Shown here one piece after another: positions 1-9,252 of a DNA stretch of 62,544 nt. The DNA is taken from the NCBI GenBank assembly GCA_018883185.1, contig VEQP01000016.1:1-62544 (forward strand), written 5' to 3'. The notes under the pieces were generated by a model. That model ran no database searches and was not told where the DNA came from. It saw nothing but the letters and a program-made list of their open reading frames with translations. Source of the DNA: Nevskiaceae bacterium (GTDB lineage Bacteria; Pseudomonadota; Gammaproteobacteria; Steroidobacterales; Steroidobacteraceae). The number at the start of each line of letters is the position of its first letter. The stretch's first letter is position 1. The translations under genes were made by a program, and so were the position numbers.

Positions 1-1
1 C

Positions 2-3000
2 GCCAACGTGACGGTGACGGGCAGCGGATCTCTGCACGCGTACTTCGGTCAGGCGAGCGCGGATGGCGCCGGAGCGAGCTACTCGGTGGGCACCGGTGTG
101 AGCATCAAGATCCCCCTGCCGACGGGCGCTGAAAACGTGGCGAGCTCCGCGTTCCGCTGGAAGAAGGGCAGCGCGGGCACCGTGACCGACCTTGTGTTCA
201 ACAACGGGTTTTTGGCATTCGGCGCCATCGGCGCCGGAGCGAGCAACGCGGCGGCAGCAAGCAATACCTCGTCCATCAATATCCGTGGCAGTTTGGTACA
301 GCCCAATTACTTCGACAACGTCAACACGGGGCGTAACGGCTACTTCAAGCTCACCTATCAGAACTATCCGCTGGATCTCGAGCTCGGCATCGGCACGGGT
401 GGTGGTCGGTGGAACGGTAATACAAGTTTCGCTTCGACGCAGGGCACGTATGTCATCGGAGCCGGTGCCTACCTAGAGATCGCAGGTTACAAGCCAGGCC
501 TGGGCACGGGGCCGGGTGGCGGGCCGAAGGGGTCTGGCGTCATCGAATCCGTCGTGCCGGTTGGCATCGGTACGACATCATCGACGATCACGAATCGCTA
601 CGAGCTTGCGGCTGACAAGTCGTTCATCAAGGTCACGACATCAGTCACGGCCTCTGCGGGCAGTCTTGCGAACGTGGGTCTGTGGGTGGGAACGCGAGAC
701 GATTATGTGGGCAGCAAAGACGCCAACACCAAGCGGATGGGCGAGTTCGTCGGTGGCAACTTCGTCGCGGCAACGGTGACGGGTCAGCCTTCGAGCGTGT
801 TGCGTATCGACGAGAACACGAATAACACGGGCGCCTCCGTGTTGTTCTACTCCACCGATACCTCGGCGAGAGTCACTTTCGATAGATGTTGCGACTTCGA
901 CAATGCCACCTCGGTGAACCCTCAGTTGCAGATCATTACAGCAACCAACGACGGGTCCTATGCGCTGTACTCGACGATGGGCGACCTCGCTCCCGGTGCG
1001 AGCAAGAGCATCGTCTGGTACTACGCAGCGGCACCCGCTCAGAACATCGGTTCGGTCATCAGCGGTGTCGTCGACTCATCGGTCTCCGTCGTCAGCCTGA
1101 GTTATGCGTTGGCGCCGCTCAGCGAAACCTACACCTATCGGGGTACGGCGTTCACGCTCTCAAGCTTGTGGAGTGCGAGCAGCATCTTCGGTAGCGACTA
1201 CGCCAGCTGGGTACACGGCACCGACTACGAGTTCGAAGTCGGAGGAACGGCGATCACCGGGTACACCGATGCGGGCACCTATACCGGAATCGGCGTCACG
1301 ATACTGCGTAGCGGTTATCGACTGGCGACTTCGGGCAACACGTTAGGGTCGCTCACCATCACTCCCGCGCCCCTGACGATCACCGCGAACGACGCGACGA
1401 GCACGTACAGCGGTACGGCCCACAGTGGCGGTAACGGGGTCACCTATAGCGGGTTTGTGAACGGTCAGACGGCGAGCGTGCTGGCCGGTGCCGCGACGTT
1501 CACCGGCACGAGTCAGGGCGCGATCAATGCGGGCACCTACGTGCTCACGCCGGGCGGGCTGAGCTCCAGCAATTACGCGATCACCTTTACTAACGGCGTG
1601 CTGACGATCACGCCGCGGCCGATCACGGTCACGGCCGATGCCAAGTCCAAGGTGTACGGTGAAACGGACCCAACGCTGACCTACGCCGTCACCACGGGTT
1701 CGCTCGTCAGTGGCGACACGCTCACCGGCGAACTGACGAGAGCTGCAGGCGCCAACGTCGGCACCTACGCCATCGACGCCTCCGCGCTCGCTAACGCCAA
1801 CTACACGATCACCCGCGTGAATGGCGTGCTCACCATCACGCCGCGGCCGATCACGGTCACGGCGGATGCCAAGTCGAAGATCTATGGCGATGCCGACCCA
1901 ACGCTGACCTACGCCGTCACCACGGGCTCGCTGGTCAGCGGCGATACGCTCGCCGGTGCACTCACGCGTGCGGCGGGGACCAACGTCGGCACCTATGCGA
2001 TCGACGCCTCCGCGCTCGCCAACGCCAACTACACGATCACTCGTGTGAATGGCGTGCTCACCATTACGCCGCGGCCGATTACGGTCACGGCGGATGCCAA
2101 GTCGAAGATCTATGGCGATGCCGACCCAACGCTGACCTACGCCGTCACCACGGGCTCGCTCGTCAGCGGCGACACGCTCACCGGCGCACTCACGCGTGCG
2201 GCCGGGACTAACGTCGGCACCTATGCGATCGATGCCTCCGCGCTCGCCAACGCCAACTACACGATCACTCGCGTGAATGGCGTGCTGACGATCACGCCGC
2301 GGCCGATCACGGTCACGGCCGATGCCAAGTCGAAGATCTATGGCGATGCCGACCCAACGCTGACCTACGCCGTCACCACGGGCTCGCTCGTCAGCGGCGA
2401 CACGCTCACCGGTGCACTCACGCGTGCGGCCGGGACTAACGTCGGCACCTACGCGATCGACGCCTCGGCGCTCGCCAACGCCAACTACACCATCACGCGG
2501 GTCAACGGCGTGCTGACGATCACCCCGCGCCCCATCACGGTCACGGCAGATACGAAGATCAAGGTATTTGGTCAACCGGATCCCGGCTTGACCTACGCGG
2601 TGACGGCGGGCTCGCTGTTGGCGGGTGATGCGTTACAGGGTGAACTGTCGCGCGCCCTAGGCGAAAAGGTCGGCGCTTACGTCATCGATGGGTCAGCGCT
2701 GAAAAACCCCAACTACCAAGTCGCGTATATCAACGGCATTTTATCGGTCGTTCCTCCCCGACCCGAACCGACTATTGCCGTGGGTGGCCGCGTGTTGTCG
2801 ACAGAGGGGACGCCGCGTTTGCTGTCGGGTGTTCGAAACTTGACGTGGAGTTGGAGTTCCAAGGACTCGGGATTACGTCTCGTCGATGGAGGGCGTCGGC
2901 TCGCCTCGGCAGGTCCGGACCTCGCGGGCCCGCCACTGGATCGCTCAGATGCCTTGATCGCTCGCAGCCTCACAGGCGGCACCGGCAGCTCTGGTACGAA

Positions 3001-4228
3001 TGGCGCCAGGTCAACCTCCCGTGATCCGAATCGGGCGATCGGTGCGACTCTCGGAGCACGGCCAAGAAGCCTTGGCGTTGCAGAGCGCGCCGACGAGGCG
3101 GCTGAACTCACTGCGGCGGCGCTGTTGGCGGGCGCGGGGAGAGTCGGTGCAGCGGGCGAGAGCCGCGGGCAGGCAGTGGGGTCTGCCAGAGCTGGAGTTA
3201 ATGGCGGCGCGGCGCCGCCGCCTAAGCCGAATCGTGATCGTGATGTGGCCATCGTGCTGCTGATCGCGATCGTTGCGGTGGCTATCGGCGTCGCCGTGAA
3301 AAGTGGTGGCATCATCGCTGCGCTCAAAGCTCTGCTCGGCGCTGCCCAAAGCACAACGGGTAGCGGATCTTTGTCTGCTGCGCTGCAGAAAGCACTCGCG
3401 CAGAGCCTGAAGTCGCAGACACTGTCATCGGACTTCAAAGTCGAGGCCAGCACCGATCCATCTTCGATGACGCACGATATTGCCCGGGCGGAGGATCGGC
3501 CCTTGGCACTCGATAGCGTGTCGATCGAGCACAAGCCGCGACCGATCGTGCCGATTGTGATCGATGCGATCGCTCCGGCAAAACGCTCTGCGGACGCTAC
3601 AGCGGCAGGGCCGAATTTGGCGCAATTGTTCGGCCTGAACCCGCAGCCTTCCGAGGCTGATGCAACGCCGATGAAGGCCGAGCAGGAAGGCTCACTCGCC
3701 GAGGCTGAGGAGTCGGTAGTGACTGGTACCGTCAAAGATCAATTGCGTGCGCGTATCGAAGAGCAACTCAGCGGCCTGCCATCTGTGCTACTCGGTGAAG
3801 CCACGGGTCAAATTTTCAATCAAGTGCAGACCATCCTCGGTGAGATTTCCGCCGGACGTGACGTGCTCGCTCGCGCTTGGGGCGATTCAACGGATTTAGC
3901 CGAGTACCGGCAGATCACGCGGACCAAGCCCGATGCCCATTTCGTGGTGGGGATCGCCGATCACGCCGTGAGCGTGTCGCAGACCTCGACGCTGACGGCG
4001 AGTTTTAAGGGCTTCACGTTGGTCTCGCTGGACTTTTCCGTGCTCTTCACGCTGCAGGTTAGCGTTGCCCGCCTGGAAATGCAGGGTGGTCGCATTCGCA
4101 GGCTGTGTGCCGAATCCACGGTGGGCTCCGGCGCTATGAGCTTGGGCGCGCGCGAGTTGATGGCGATTCCGCCGCGCGAGTTTGCTTTGGGTGAAGTGGA
4201 TTTGGGTGAGGGTGTCTCCGTTGCTTGA
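2..4228 (+). CDS. TpsA-like large exoprotein with tandem MBG repeats, 5' truncated
   Basis: The frame is open to the window edge, so the N-terminus (signal peptide and TPS secretion domain) lies upstream; GTG at 8 is not the true start. The visible 1408 codons begin with Gly/Ser/Thr/Asn-rich beta-strand sequence typical of filamentous-haemagglutinin-like exoproteins. A degenerate MBG-type domain follows (about 1360-1612), then four nearly identical 76-residue MBG repeats (1613-2524) and one diverged copy (2525-2752). MBG domains are immunoglobulin-like stalk modules of bacterial surface proteins. The last 450 residues are Ala/Arg-rich and contain a strongly hydrophobic stretch (3244-3297) after a Pro/Lys/Arg/Asp segment. 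The stop overlaps the start of the TpsB gene, so the pair is translationally coupled. The expected role is a surface-exposed or released adhesin; its ligand cannot be read from sequence. Confidence 0.8.
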   Translation, partial: ANVTVTGSGSLHAYFGQASADGAGASYSVGTGVSIKIPLPTGAENVASSAFRWKKGSAGTVTDLVFNNGFLAFGAIGAGASNAAAASNTSSINIRGSLVQPNYFDNVNTGRNGYFKLTYQNYPLDLELGIGTGGGRWNGNTSFASTQGTYVIGAGAYLEIAGYKPGLGTGPGGGPKGSGVIESVVPVGIGTTSSTITNRYELAADKSFIKVTTSVTASAGSLANVGLWVGTRDDYVGSKDANTKRMGEFVGGNFVAATVTGQPSSVLRIDENTNNTGASVLFYSTDTSARVTFDRCCDFDNATSVNPQLQIITATNDGSYALYSTMGDLAPGASKSIVWYYAAAPAQNIGSVISGVVDSSVSVVSLSYALAPLSETYTYRGTAFTLSSLWSASSIFGSDYASWVHGTDYEFEVGGTAITGYTDAGTYTGIGVTILRSGYRLATSGNTLGSLTITPAPLTITANDATSTYSGTAHSGGNGVTYSGFVNGQTASVLAGAATFTGTSQGAINAGTYVLTPGGLSSSNYAITFTNGVLTITPRPITVTADAKSKVYGETDPTLTYAVTTGSLVSGDTLTGELTRAAGANVGTYAIDASALANANYTITRVNGVLTITPRPITVTADAKSKIYGDADPTLTYAVTTGSLVSGDTLAGALTRAAGTNVGTYAIDASALANANYTITRVNGVLTITPRPITVTADAKSKIYGDADPTLTYAVTTGSLVSGDTLTGALTRAAGTNVGTYAIDASALANANYTITRVNGVLTITPRPITVTADAKSKIYGDADPTLTYAVTTGSLVSGDTLTGALTRAAGTNVGTYAIDASALANANYTITRVNGVLTITPRPITVTADTKIKVFGQPDPGLTYAVTAGSLLAGDALQGELSRALGEKVGAYVIDGSALKNPNYQVAYINGILSVVPPRPEPTIAVGGRVLSTEGTPRLLSGVRNLTWSWSSKDSGLRLVDGGRRLASAGPDLAGPPLDRSDALIARSLTGGTGSSGTNGARSTSRDPNRAIGATLGARPRSLGVAERADEAAELTAAALLAGAGRVGAAGESRGQAVGSARAGVNGGAAPPPKPNRDRDVAIVLLIAIVAVAIGVAVKSGGIIAALKALLGAAQSTTGSGSLSAALQKALAQSLKSQTLSSDFKVEASTDPSSMTHDIARAEDRPLALDSVSIEHKPRPIVPIVIDAIAPAKRSADATAAGPNLAQLFGLNPQPSEADATPMKAEQEGSLAEAEESVVTGTVKDQLRARIEEQLSGLPSVLLGEATGQIFNQVQTILGEISAGRDVLARAWGDSTDLAEYRQITRTKPDAHFVVGIADHAVSVSQTSTLTASFKGFTLVSLDFSVLFTLQVSVARLEMQGGRIRRLCAESTVGSGAMSLGARELMAIPPREFALGEVDLGEGVSVA
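1613..2524 (+). repeat. Four tandem 228-bp coding repeats (MBG modules)
   Basis: Four in-frame units start at 1613, 1841, 2069 and 2297, each exactly 228 bp (76 codons) and opening with codons for PRPITVTADAKSK. Units two to four differ by only about a dozen bases by eye, including at third positions, which implies recent duplication or gene conversion. A fifth unit at 2525 keeps the PRPITVTAD opening but has diverged. Each unit carries the YGxxDPTLTY and GTYAIDASAL segments of MBG domains. Copy number is likely to vary between strains. Confidence 0.93.
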
Positions 4229-5903
4229 GTCAAATACAGGGTTACCTCGCTCGGTGGGCGCGGCGTTCGTCGCGATTTTCAACGTGATGGCATTTGCTCA
4301 GCCCCTGCCTGATGCCGGCCGCGTACAGCGAGACAACGAGCCGCGCGCGCTCCCCGCGCCACGGCCGCAGGTGCCGCTGGATATGCCAAAGCCGCCAATC
4401 GCGGACTCCGTGTCAGGTGGTGCGACCGTGCAGATTGCATCGGTGCGCTTTTCGGGAAACACCTTGCTGACATCGGAGGTGTTGCAGGCATCCGTCAGTG
4501 ATTTGATCGCCAAGCCCGTCGATCTTTCCGGCTTGAAAGCGGTTGCGGATCGAGTTACGTCGCAATATCTGGCCGCTGGATATCCTTTCGCTCGCGGCTA
4601 TCTGTTGCCGCAGGAAATCACCGACGGGGTGTTGCAGGTCGGTGTGATCGAGGGGCGATATGGTCGGATCAACGTCGTGGGCGATGAGCGACTGGCGCCT
4701 CTTTCGGCGCCATTTCTCGCCGCGTTGCAACCTGGGGATCCCATCGCCTCCGCCCCCCTCGAGCGTCGTCTGCTCATCCTCGCGGATCAGCCCGGCGTCA
4801 ATGTCTCGGCCTTGATTCGCTCCGGCGCGGCGGAGGGCGAGGGGGATCTGCAGATCACCGTTTCACATACGGCTCGATTCCGCATCGATGTAGGTGTCGA
4901 CAATCATGGTAGCCAGTACACCGGAAAAGACCGCCTCAGGATCGATGCCGAGCTCGACAGCCCCTTCCGTCTGGGCGATCAACTGGTGATCCGAGGCATC
5001 GTGAGCGAGCAGGATCTGTGGCTGGGCAGTCTCGGCTATGGTCTACCTATTGGCGTATCCGGGTTGCGCGCTGCGGGGAGTTTTTCGCGTACAACGTACG
5101 AGTTGGGTGAGCCTTTCGCGGCCCTCGGTGCTTCGGGCACGGCGGATGTTGCAGCGATCGATCTGTCTTATCCGTTGATTCGTTCGCCCATGATGAACCT
5201 CGGACTCTCCGCCTCGGTGCAGCGCAAGATGCTTCGCGACCAGTTGCGAGTTATCGACAGCAACGAGCGCAAGTCGAGTTGGAGTATTCCCTCGACGGTT
5301 CGTTTCGACTGTCGCTCTGACTCAGGCGGCCTGACCTACGGTGCACTGAGCGTCACCGTTGGTCGACTGCACTTGCAGGGTGATGCATTGAACATCGACC
5401 AAGCGAGCGGTCGAAGCGCCGATGGTCTGTTTCGCAAGTGGAACCTTGATCTGGCGCGAGTCCAGCCCTTCGGCCAATCGCGCGTATCAGCGTTTTTGCG
5501 CGTCTCCGCACAACGTGCCGACCGAAACCTGGACTCGTCCGAGAAGTTCAGTTTGGGTGGGCCTGCGGCCGTTCGGGCCTATCCGACGGGCGAGGGAAAT
5601 GGTGACGAGGGAATGTATGGCCAGCTCGAGTTGCGTGTTGCAGCGGGCCCCGTGAGCCCCTTCGTATTTTTCGATGCGGGCTCGACCCGCATCAATGCCC
5701 GGACCTCCAACCTGAGCGCCGCCTCCCTCGCCAACGGCCGCTCGATCTCCGGTGTCGGAGTCGGTACTCGGCTGAACCGAGGTGGATGGGAAGCGGAGGC
5801 TGTCGCGGCATGGGCGGTGGACGGCGGGGCGCCCGAGGCTGAGGTCAGTACGGGCTCGCCGCGTGTTTGGCTGACTGCACACTATCGTTTCGAGGTGCGC
5901 TGA
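4212..5903 (+). CDS. TpsB outer-membrane transporter (ShlB/FhaC/HecB family)
   Basis: This is the Omp85-type transporter that secretes the TpsA partner across the outer membrane. I chose GTG at 4212, which overlaps the tpsA stop by 17 bases, because the product then begins with a plausible Sec signal ending near VMAFAQ; an upstream ATG at 4182 is also in frame. The 563-residue protein has a Pro-rich linker, then POTRA domains (about residues 70-220, containing VRFSGNTLL and GVLQVGVIEGRYGRI), then a 16-strand-type beta-barrel beginning near RIDVGVDNHGSQYTGKDRL. It ends in the aromatic-terminated strand WLTAHYRFEVR. Length and architecture match the ShlB/FhaC family (about 550-590 residues). 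The last base of its stop codon is the first base of the next ATG. Confidence 0.88.
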   Translation: MSPLLESNTGLPRSVGAAFVAIFNVMAFAQPLPDAGRVQRDNEPRALPAPRPQVPLDMPKPPIADSVSGGATVQIASVRFSGNTLLTSEVLQASVSDLIAKPVDLSGLKAVADRVTSQYLAAGYPFARGYLLPQEITDGVLQVGVIEGRYGRINVVGDERLAPLSAPFLAALQPGDPIASAPLERRLLILADQPGVNVSALIRSGAAEGEGDLQITVSHTARFRIDVGVDNHGSQYTGKDRLRIDAELDSPFRLGDQLVIRGIVSEQDLWLGSLGYGLPIGVSGLRAAGSFSRTTYELGEPFAALGASGTADVAAIDLSYPLIRSPMMNLGLSASVQRKMLRDQLRVIDSNERKSSWSIPSTVRFDCRSDSGGLTYGALSVTVGRLHLQGDALNIDQASGRSADGLFRKWNLDLARVQPFGQSRVSAFLRVSAQRADRNLDSSEKFSLGGPAAVRAYPTGEGNGDEGMYGQLELRVAAGPVSPFVFFDAGSTRINARTSNLSAASLANGRSISGVGVGTRLNRGGWEAEAVAAWAVDGGAPEAEVSTGSPRVWLTAHYRFEVR

Positions 5904-7096
5904 TGCCCGAGCACCCTGCTGTTTGGCGCAATGATGCTTTGCTGCAGCTCGGGGCTAGCGACGTCCGTTTCGGGGATGTCTCGCTGACAGAGCTCGCAGC
6001 CACGCGCGGCACTCCGCTGTATGTCTACCACTCGGACCGGATACTCGAGAACATCTCTGCGCTGCGCGATGCCTTGGGGCGTATCGGTCGGCCATTCCGG
6101 ATTCGGTACGCGATGAAGTGCAACCGCTATGTGCCCGTACTCGATCTGATTCGAGCCGAGGGAGATATCGGTATCGATGCCTGCTCCCCGCGTGAGGTGG
6201 AGTTGGCGCTGTCACGCGGTTTTACAGCGGGGGAGATCACGGTCACTGCCTCGAATCTCGCCAATGCGGATCTGCGCTTGCTCGCACAGCACGGTATACA
6301 TTTGAACTCCGACACTTGCTCAGTCGCTCGCCGTTTCGGCGCGCTGGGCGCGGGCGGGTCCTTCGGTCTGCGTCTCGATCCGCCGCGGCCCTTGCAGCGC
6401 GACAGTGGCGAAAAACTCAATTACATCGGCGGTAAATTCGGAGTGTCGCGCGCCGACTTGCCGGCCGTATACGCAGCGGCGTGCGCGGCGGGTCTTAACG
6501 TCAACACTCTGCATGTGCATTGCGGGTGGTCGATGCAATCGCAGCACGCGGTGGCGTTCGACGCGGCGATGGGCGCACTTGCCGACACATTCGCAGAGCT
6601 GCCGGGCATTCGGACACTGAACGTTGGCGGCGGGCTGGCGCACCGGCACCGGATCGATGACCAGCCAATGAGCATCGATACATGGTCGCAGATCATCAGT
6701 CGGCGGCTCGGTCACTTGCCGGTCACCATCGAATGCGAGATCGGCACCTACATCATGGCCAATGCGGGCCTGTTGCTGACGGCGGTCAATACGGCCGAGC
6801 GACGCTCGGGTCAGGATTGGTTGGGTGTCGATGTCGGGCATGCGGTCAATGTTTATGCCTACCACTACGGCATTCCGCTCGAACTCGTGCCGGTGAGTCG
6901 TCCTCATGACGCGGCGAGTCGTGTTTACCATGTGGGCTCGAATATCAACGAGGCTGAGGACCTGCTTGCGCGTGAAGCGGCGTTGCCCGAAACACGGGAG
7001 GGTGATCTGCTGGCGCTCTATTGCACGGGAGCCTACGGGGCGGCCATGCAGTCCGATCACTGCCTGCGCGGAGCAGCACCTGAGCATCTGATCTGA
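5903..7096 (+). CDS. PLP fold-type III decarboxylase-like protein (LysA/ODC superfamily)
   Basis: The ATG at 5903 overlaps the TpsB stop by one base. The 397-residue product has the alanine-racemase-type TIM barrel of diaminopimelate/ornithine decarboxylases: PLP lysine in RYAMKCN (K72), a Gly-rich phosphate loop at NVGGGLAHRH, EIGTYIMANAG in place of the usual EPGR segment, and GAYGAAM near the C-terminus. The subunit-swapped catalytic motif usually read as CESxD aligns here with INEAED, so the catalytic Cys is Asn349. The substrate is therefore unlikely to be predictable from LysA. Related enzymes occur in siderophore and polyamine-like pathways, but no siderophore synthetase is near. An MFS exporter follows 42 bp downstream, so one possibility is production and export of a small amine. 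Confidence 0.72.
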   Translation: MPEHPAVWRNDALLQLGASDVRFGDVSLTELAATRGTPLYVYHSDRILENISALRDALGRIGRPFRIRYAMKCNRYVPVLDLIRAEGDIGIDACSPREVELALSRGFTAGEITVTASNLANADLRLLAQHGIHLNSDTCSVARRFGALGAGGSFGLRLDPPRPLQRDSGEKLNYIGGKFGVSRADLPAVYAAACAAGLNVNTLHVHCGWSMQSQHAVAFDAAMGALADTFAELPGIRTLNVGGGLAHRHRIDDQPMSIDTWSQIISRRLGHLPVTIECEIGTYIMANAGLLLTAVNTAERRSGQDWLGVDVGHAVNVYAYHYGIPLELVPVSRPHDAASRVYHVGSNINEAEDLLAREAALPETREGDLLALYCTGAYGAAMQSDHCLRGAAPEHLI

Positions 7097-7138
7097 GACA
7101 ATCCGCGCCGGCACGTTGCCCCCGCGTGCGTCCTCCCG

Positions 7139-8311
7139 GTGTCTGCGCGCATGTTGGTGATTGTCGGTGTCGTCGTTTTCATTACCTTCATTGGTATCGG
7201 CATCATCGTGCCGCTGTTTCCGTTCTTCGGCGAGCGCATCGGTGCTTCGCCCGAGACCATCACGCTTGCCGTGGCTGTTGGTGCCTTCGGGCAGCTGATC
7301 TCGACGCCCTTTTGGGGCTGGCTCAGTGACCGAATCGGTCGCAAGCCCGTGCTACTGCTGAGTTTGGCAGGCAGCACGCTCGCCAACGTGTTGCTCGCTT
7401 ACGCCGATTCACTATCGACCCTGCTTCTCTCGCGCCTCGTGGCCGGGCTCATGTCCGGGATCATCGCCGTGGCTTTCGCCTCAGTCGCCGATGTCACGGA
7501 GGGAGATCAGCGCGCCAAGGCCATGGGGCGAATTGGTGCGTGTTTCTCCTTCGGGTTCATGATGGGTCCGGCCCTCGGGGGTTTGCTGGCGGGTGAGAAT
7601 CCGGCATCGACCGATTATTTCGGAATCGCCATGATGGCGGCGGCACTCGACGTCGTCGCGCTGCTGCTCGCTGCTGCCTTCTTGCGCGAGACGCACCCTC
7701 CGGCGCAACGCACCTCCGCTCCGATGTTCGACCGGCAGCTCGCGCGTCGCAGCTTGCATCACCCGGTGTTGATGAAGATGTGTCTGGCGAATCTGTTGTT
7801 CGCCGGAAGTTTCGCGGTGATTGATTCGATGCTGCCGCTCTTCGGCAATCGGGTTCACGGACTCACGCCCGTGCAGATTGGCTATCTGTTTACGTTCATG
7901 GGGCTGATGTCGACCCTGGTGCAGGCCTTTGCAGTGGGTCGCTTTTCAGCCCGCTTCGGTGTATTCGGTTCAGTGACCACAGGGCTTGCGCTGTTTGGCG
8001 TTGGACAAATGTTCATCGCCATCTCCGGATCGAGTGCCACGATGGTGCTCGGGGGATTTTGTATTGCCGCAGGATTTGCGATCTTCAATGCCCCGGCATC
8101 AACGATCGTCACCACGGCAGTCGCACCTGCCGAGCGCGGGACCGTGCTCGGAATATTCCAAGGGGCGGGCAATGTCGGGCGCACGCTGACGCCGCTGTAT
8201 TCAGGGTGGCTGTTCACGGCCGTGGGTCCTGCAGCGCCGTTCGTTGGCGCCTCGTTGATCATGGTACCGGCGCTCGGTGCACTGTGGCGGGCCCGCAGGG
8301 CAGCCGGTTAA
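7139..8311 (+). CDS. MFS exporter, DHA1 (TetA/MdtG-like) type
   Basis: This is a twelve-helix major facilitator superfamily protein of 390 residues, within the usual 390-420 for DHA1 drug/metabolite:H+ antiporters. The loop 2-3 signature is GWLSDRIGRKPVLL. An antiporter-type motif C region follows (FGFMMGPALGGLLAG), and helices alternate to the C-terminal RRAAG. I keep the GTG at 7139; ATG at 7151 (MLVIVGVV) would remove only four residues. It lies 42 bp downstream of the decarboxylase-like gene and 17 bp upstream of the DUF1838 gene, consistent with one transcript. The substrate is unknown. Confidence 0.8.
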   Translation: MSARMLVIVGVVVFITFIGIGIIVPLFPFFGERIGASPETITLAVAVGAFGQLISTPFWGWLSDRIGRKPVLLLSLAGSTLANVLLAYADSLSTLLLSRLVAGLMSGIIAVAFASVADVTEGDQRAKAMGRIGACFSFGFMMGPALGGLLAGENPASTDYFGIAMMAAALDVVALLLAAAFLRETHPPAQRTSAPMFDRQLARRSLHHPVLMKMCLANLLFAGSFAVIDSMLPLFGNRVHGLTPVQIGYLFTFMGLMSTLVQAFAVGRFSARFGVFGSVTTGLALFGVGQMFIAISGSSATMVLGGFCIAAGFAIFNAPASTIVTTAVAPAERGTVLGIFQGAGNVGRTLTPLYSGWLFTAVGPAAPFVGASLIMVPALGALWRARRAAG

Positions 8312-8328
8312 GACGGGAGGGAAGAACC

Positions 8329-9228
8329 TTGAGCAAGAAAACACTGACACGTCGCGAAGCGGGGGCCTTGATGGTTGGCTCTGCTGGCGCCGTAGCGACG
8401 ACTCACGCGGCGGCTGGCGCGGGCAAGTCGAAACCGCCCACTCGGTTGCCTACCGACCCGCGCGAGATCATGGAAGCGCTGGTGCGCATCTACGGCACCA
8501 CTGGCCCAAAACGGGTCACCTGGAAGACGCGCATCACCGTGTACGCGGTTCAAGCCTCCGGGGTCACGCCGCTCATCGGCCTGCGCGGCAGCGAGAGCAG
8601 TTGGTGGACCCGCAAGGATGAGTCGACCTGGGTTCGTTATTCCTCCACGCTGTCGTTTTTCGAGGATTTGCAGACGCGGCAGTTCATCGACGAATTTCGC
8701 AATCCGCTCAATGGCCATGTGGGAAAGCTCGGCGTGAGTTTCATCCGCCACAAGGAAGGGGAGTTCTTCACGCCCATGGGCGAGTATTTCGGCAGCATGA
8801 AAAAGGCATTCCCGCAGGTGTATCCGGATGAGCCGCTCAGCGCCGACTGGGATCTCGATGCCGGCGTGGTGCGCTTGCGTGGCGCGTCGAACTTTCCGCC
8901 GATTCTGCGGCAGCCCACCAAAGAAACTGCGACTCTAGTGGTGCGCGCGGCAGAGCTCTTCGATAAACGGGTTGAGACGCCGGAGGCTTCGGTATCAGGA
9001 TGGAACATCCGCCCTTGGGAGCCGTTTCTAGGTATGGGCGATGCACCAGGCCATGTGATCTGGCACTTCGATGGTGTGAAGTTGACGGATGTGGAGTTGC
9101 TCGATGTGGACTATCTGGCGCGCGCACGCGCGCACACGCCGCTGTTCGACCGCAGCCCCCAGTTCGACGACGGTCCCTCGTTCTTCGAGCGCGTGATCGA
9201 GATGCGGGGTCGAAAACCCGCCGGCTGA
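8329..9228 (+). CDS. DUF1838 family protein with Tat signal
   Basis: A longer frame is open upstream, but TTG at 8329 is preceded by a strong GGGAGGGAAG ribosome-binding site and yields an N-terminus with a twin-arginine signal (LTRREAGALMVG, then an Ala-rich h-region to THAAAGAG). The mature part matches the DUF1838 family as I know it: DPREIMEALVRIYG, SWWTRKDESTW, GKLGVSFIRHKEGEFF, DWDLDAGVVRLRG and the end HTPLFDRSPQFDDGPSFFERV. No catalytic role is established for this family. Tat export suggests a folded periplasmic protein. It sits between two MFS genes next to the hydrolase/methyltransferase cluster. The convergent GPH gene ends 24 bp away. Confidence 0.72.
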   Translation: MSKKTLTRREAGALMVGSAGAVATTHAAAGAGKSKPPTRLPTDPREIMEALVRIYGTTGPKRVTWKTRITVYAVQASGVTPLIGLRGSESSWWTRKDESTWVRYSSTLSFFEDLQTRQFIDEFRNPLNGHVGKLGVSFIRHKEGEFFTPMGEYFGSMKKAFPQVYPDEPLSADWDLDAGVVRLRGASNFPPILRQPTKETATLVVRAAELFDKRVETPEASVSGWNIRPWEPFLGMGDAPGHVIWHFDGVKLTDVELLDVDYLARARAHTPLFDRSPQFDDGPSFFERVIEMRGRKPAG

Positions 9229-9252
9229 TTCACGGTAGTACCGGAGACGACT

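Noticed and set aside
1613-2524. Tandem repeat considered as CRISPR or a mobile-element array
   Set aside because: Units are 228 bp with no spacers, are in frame, and encode protein domains.
1343-2575. 410-aa minus-strand open frame across the MBG array
   Set aside because: Arg/Gly/Asp-rich repetitive shadow of the tandem coding repeats; the plus-strand protein has clear MBG domains.
5903-8311. Decarboxylase-like gene plus MFS exporter as a siderophore operon
   Set aside because: No NIS or NRPS synthetase, no citrate-activating enzyme and no iron-type regulator or binding site nearby.
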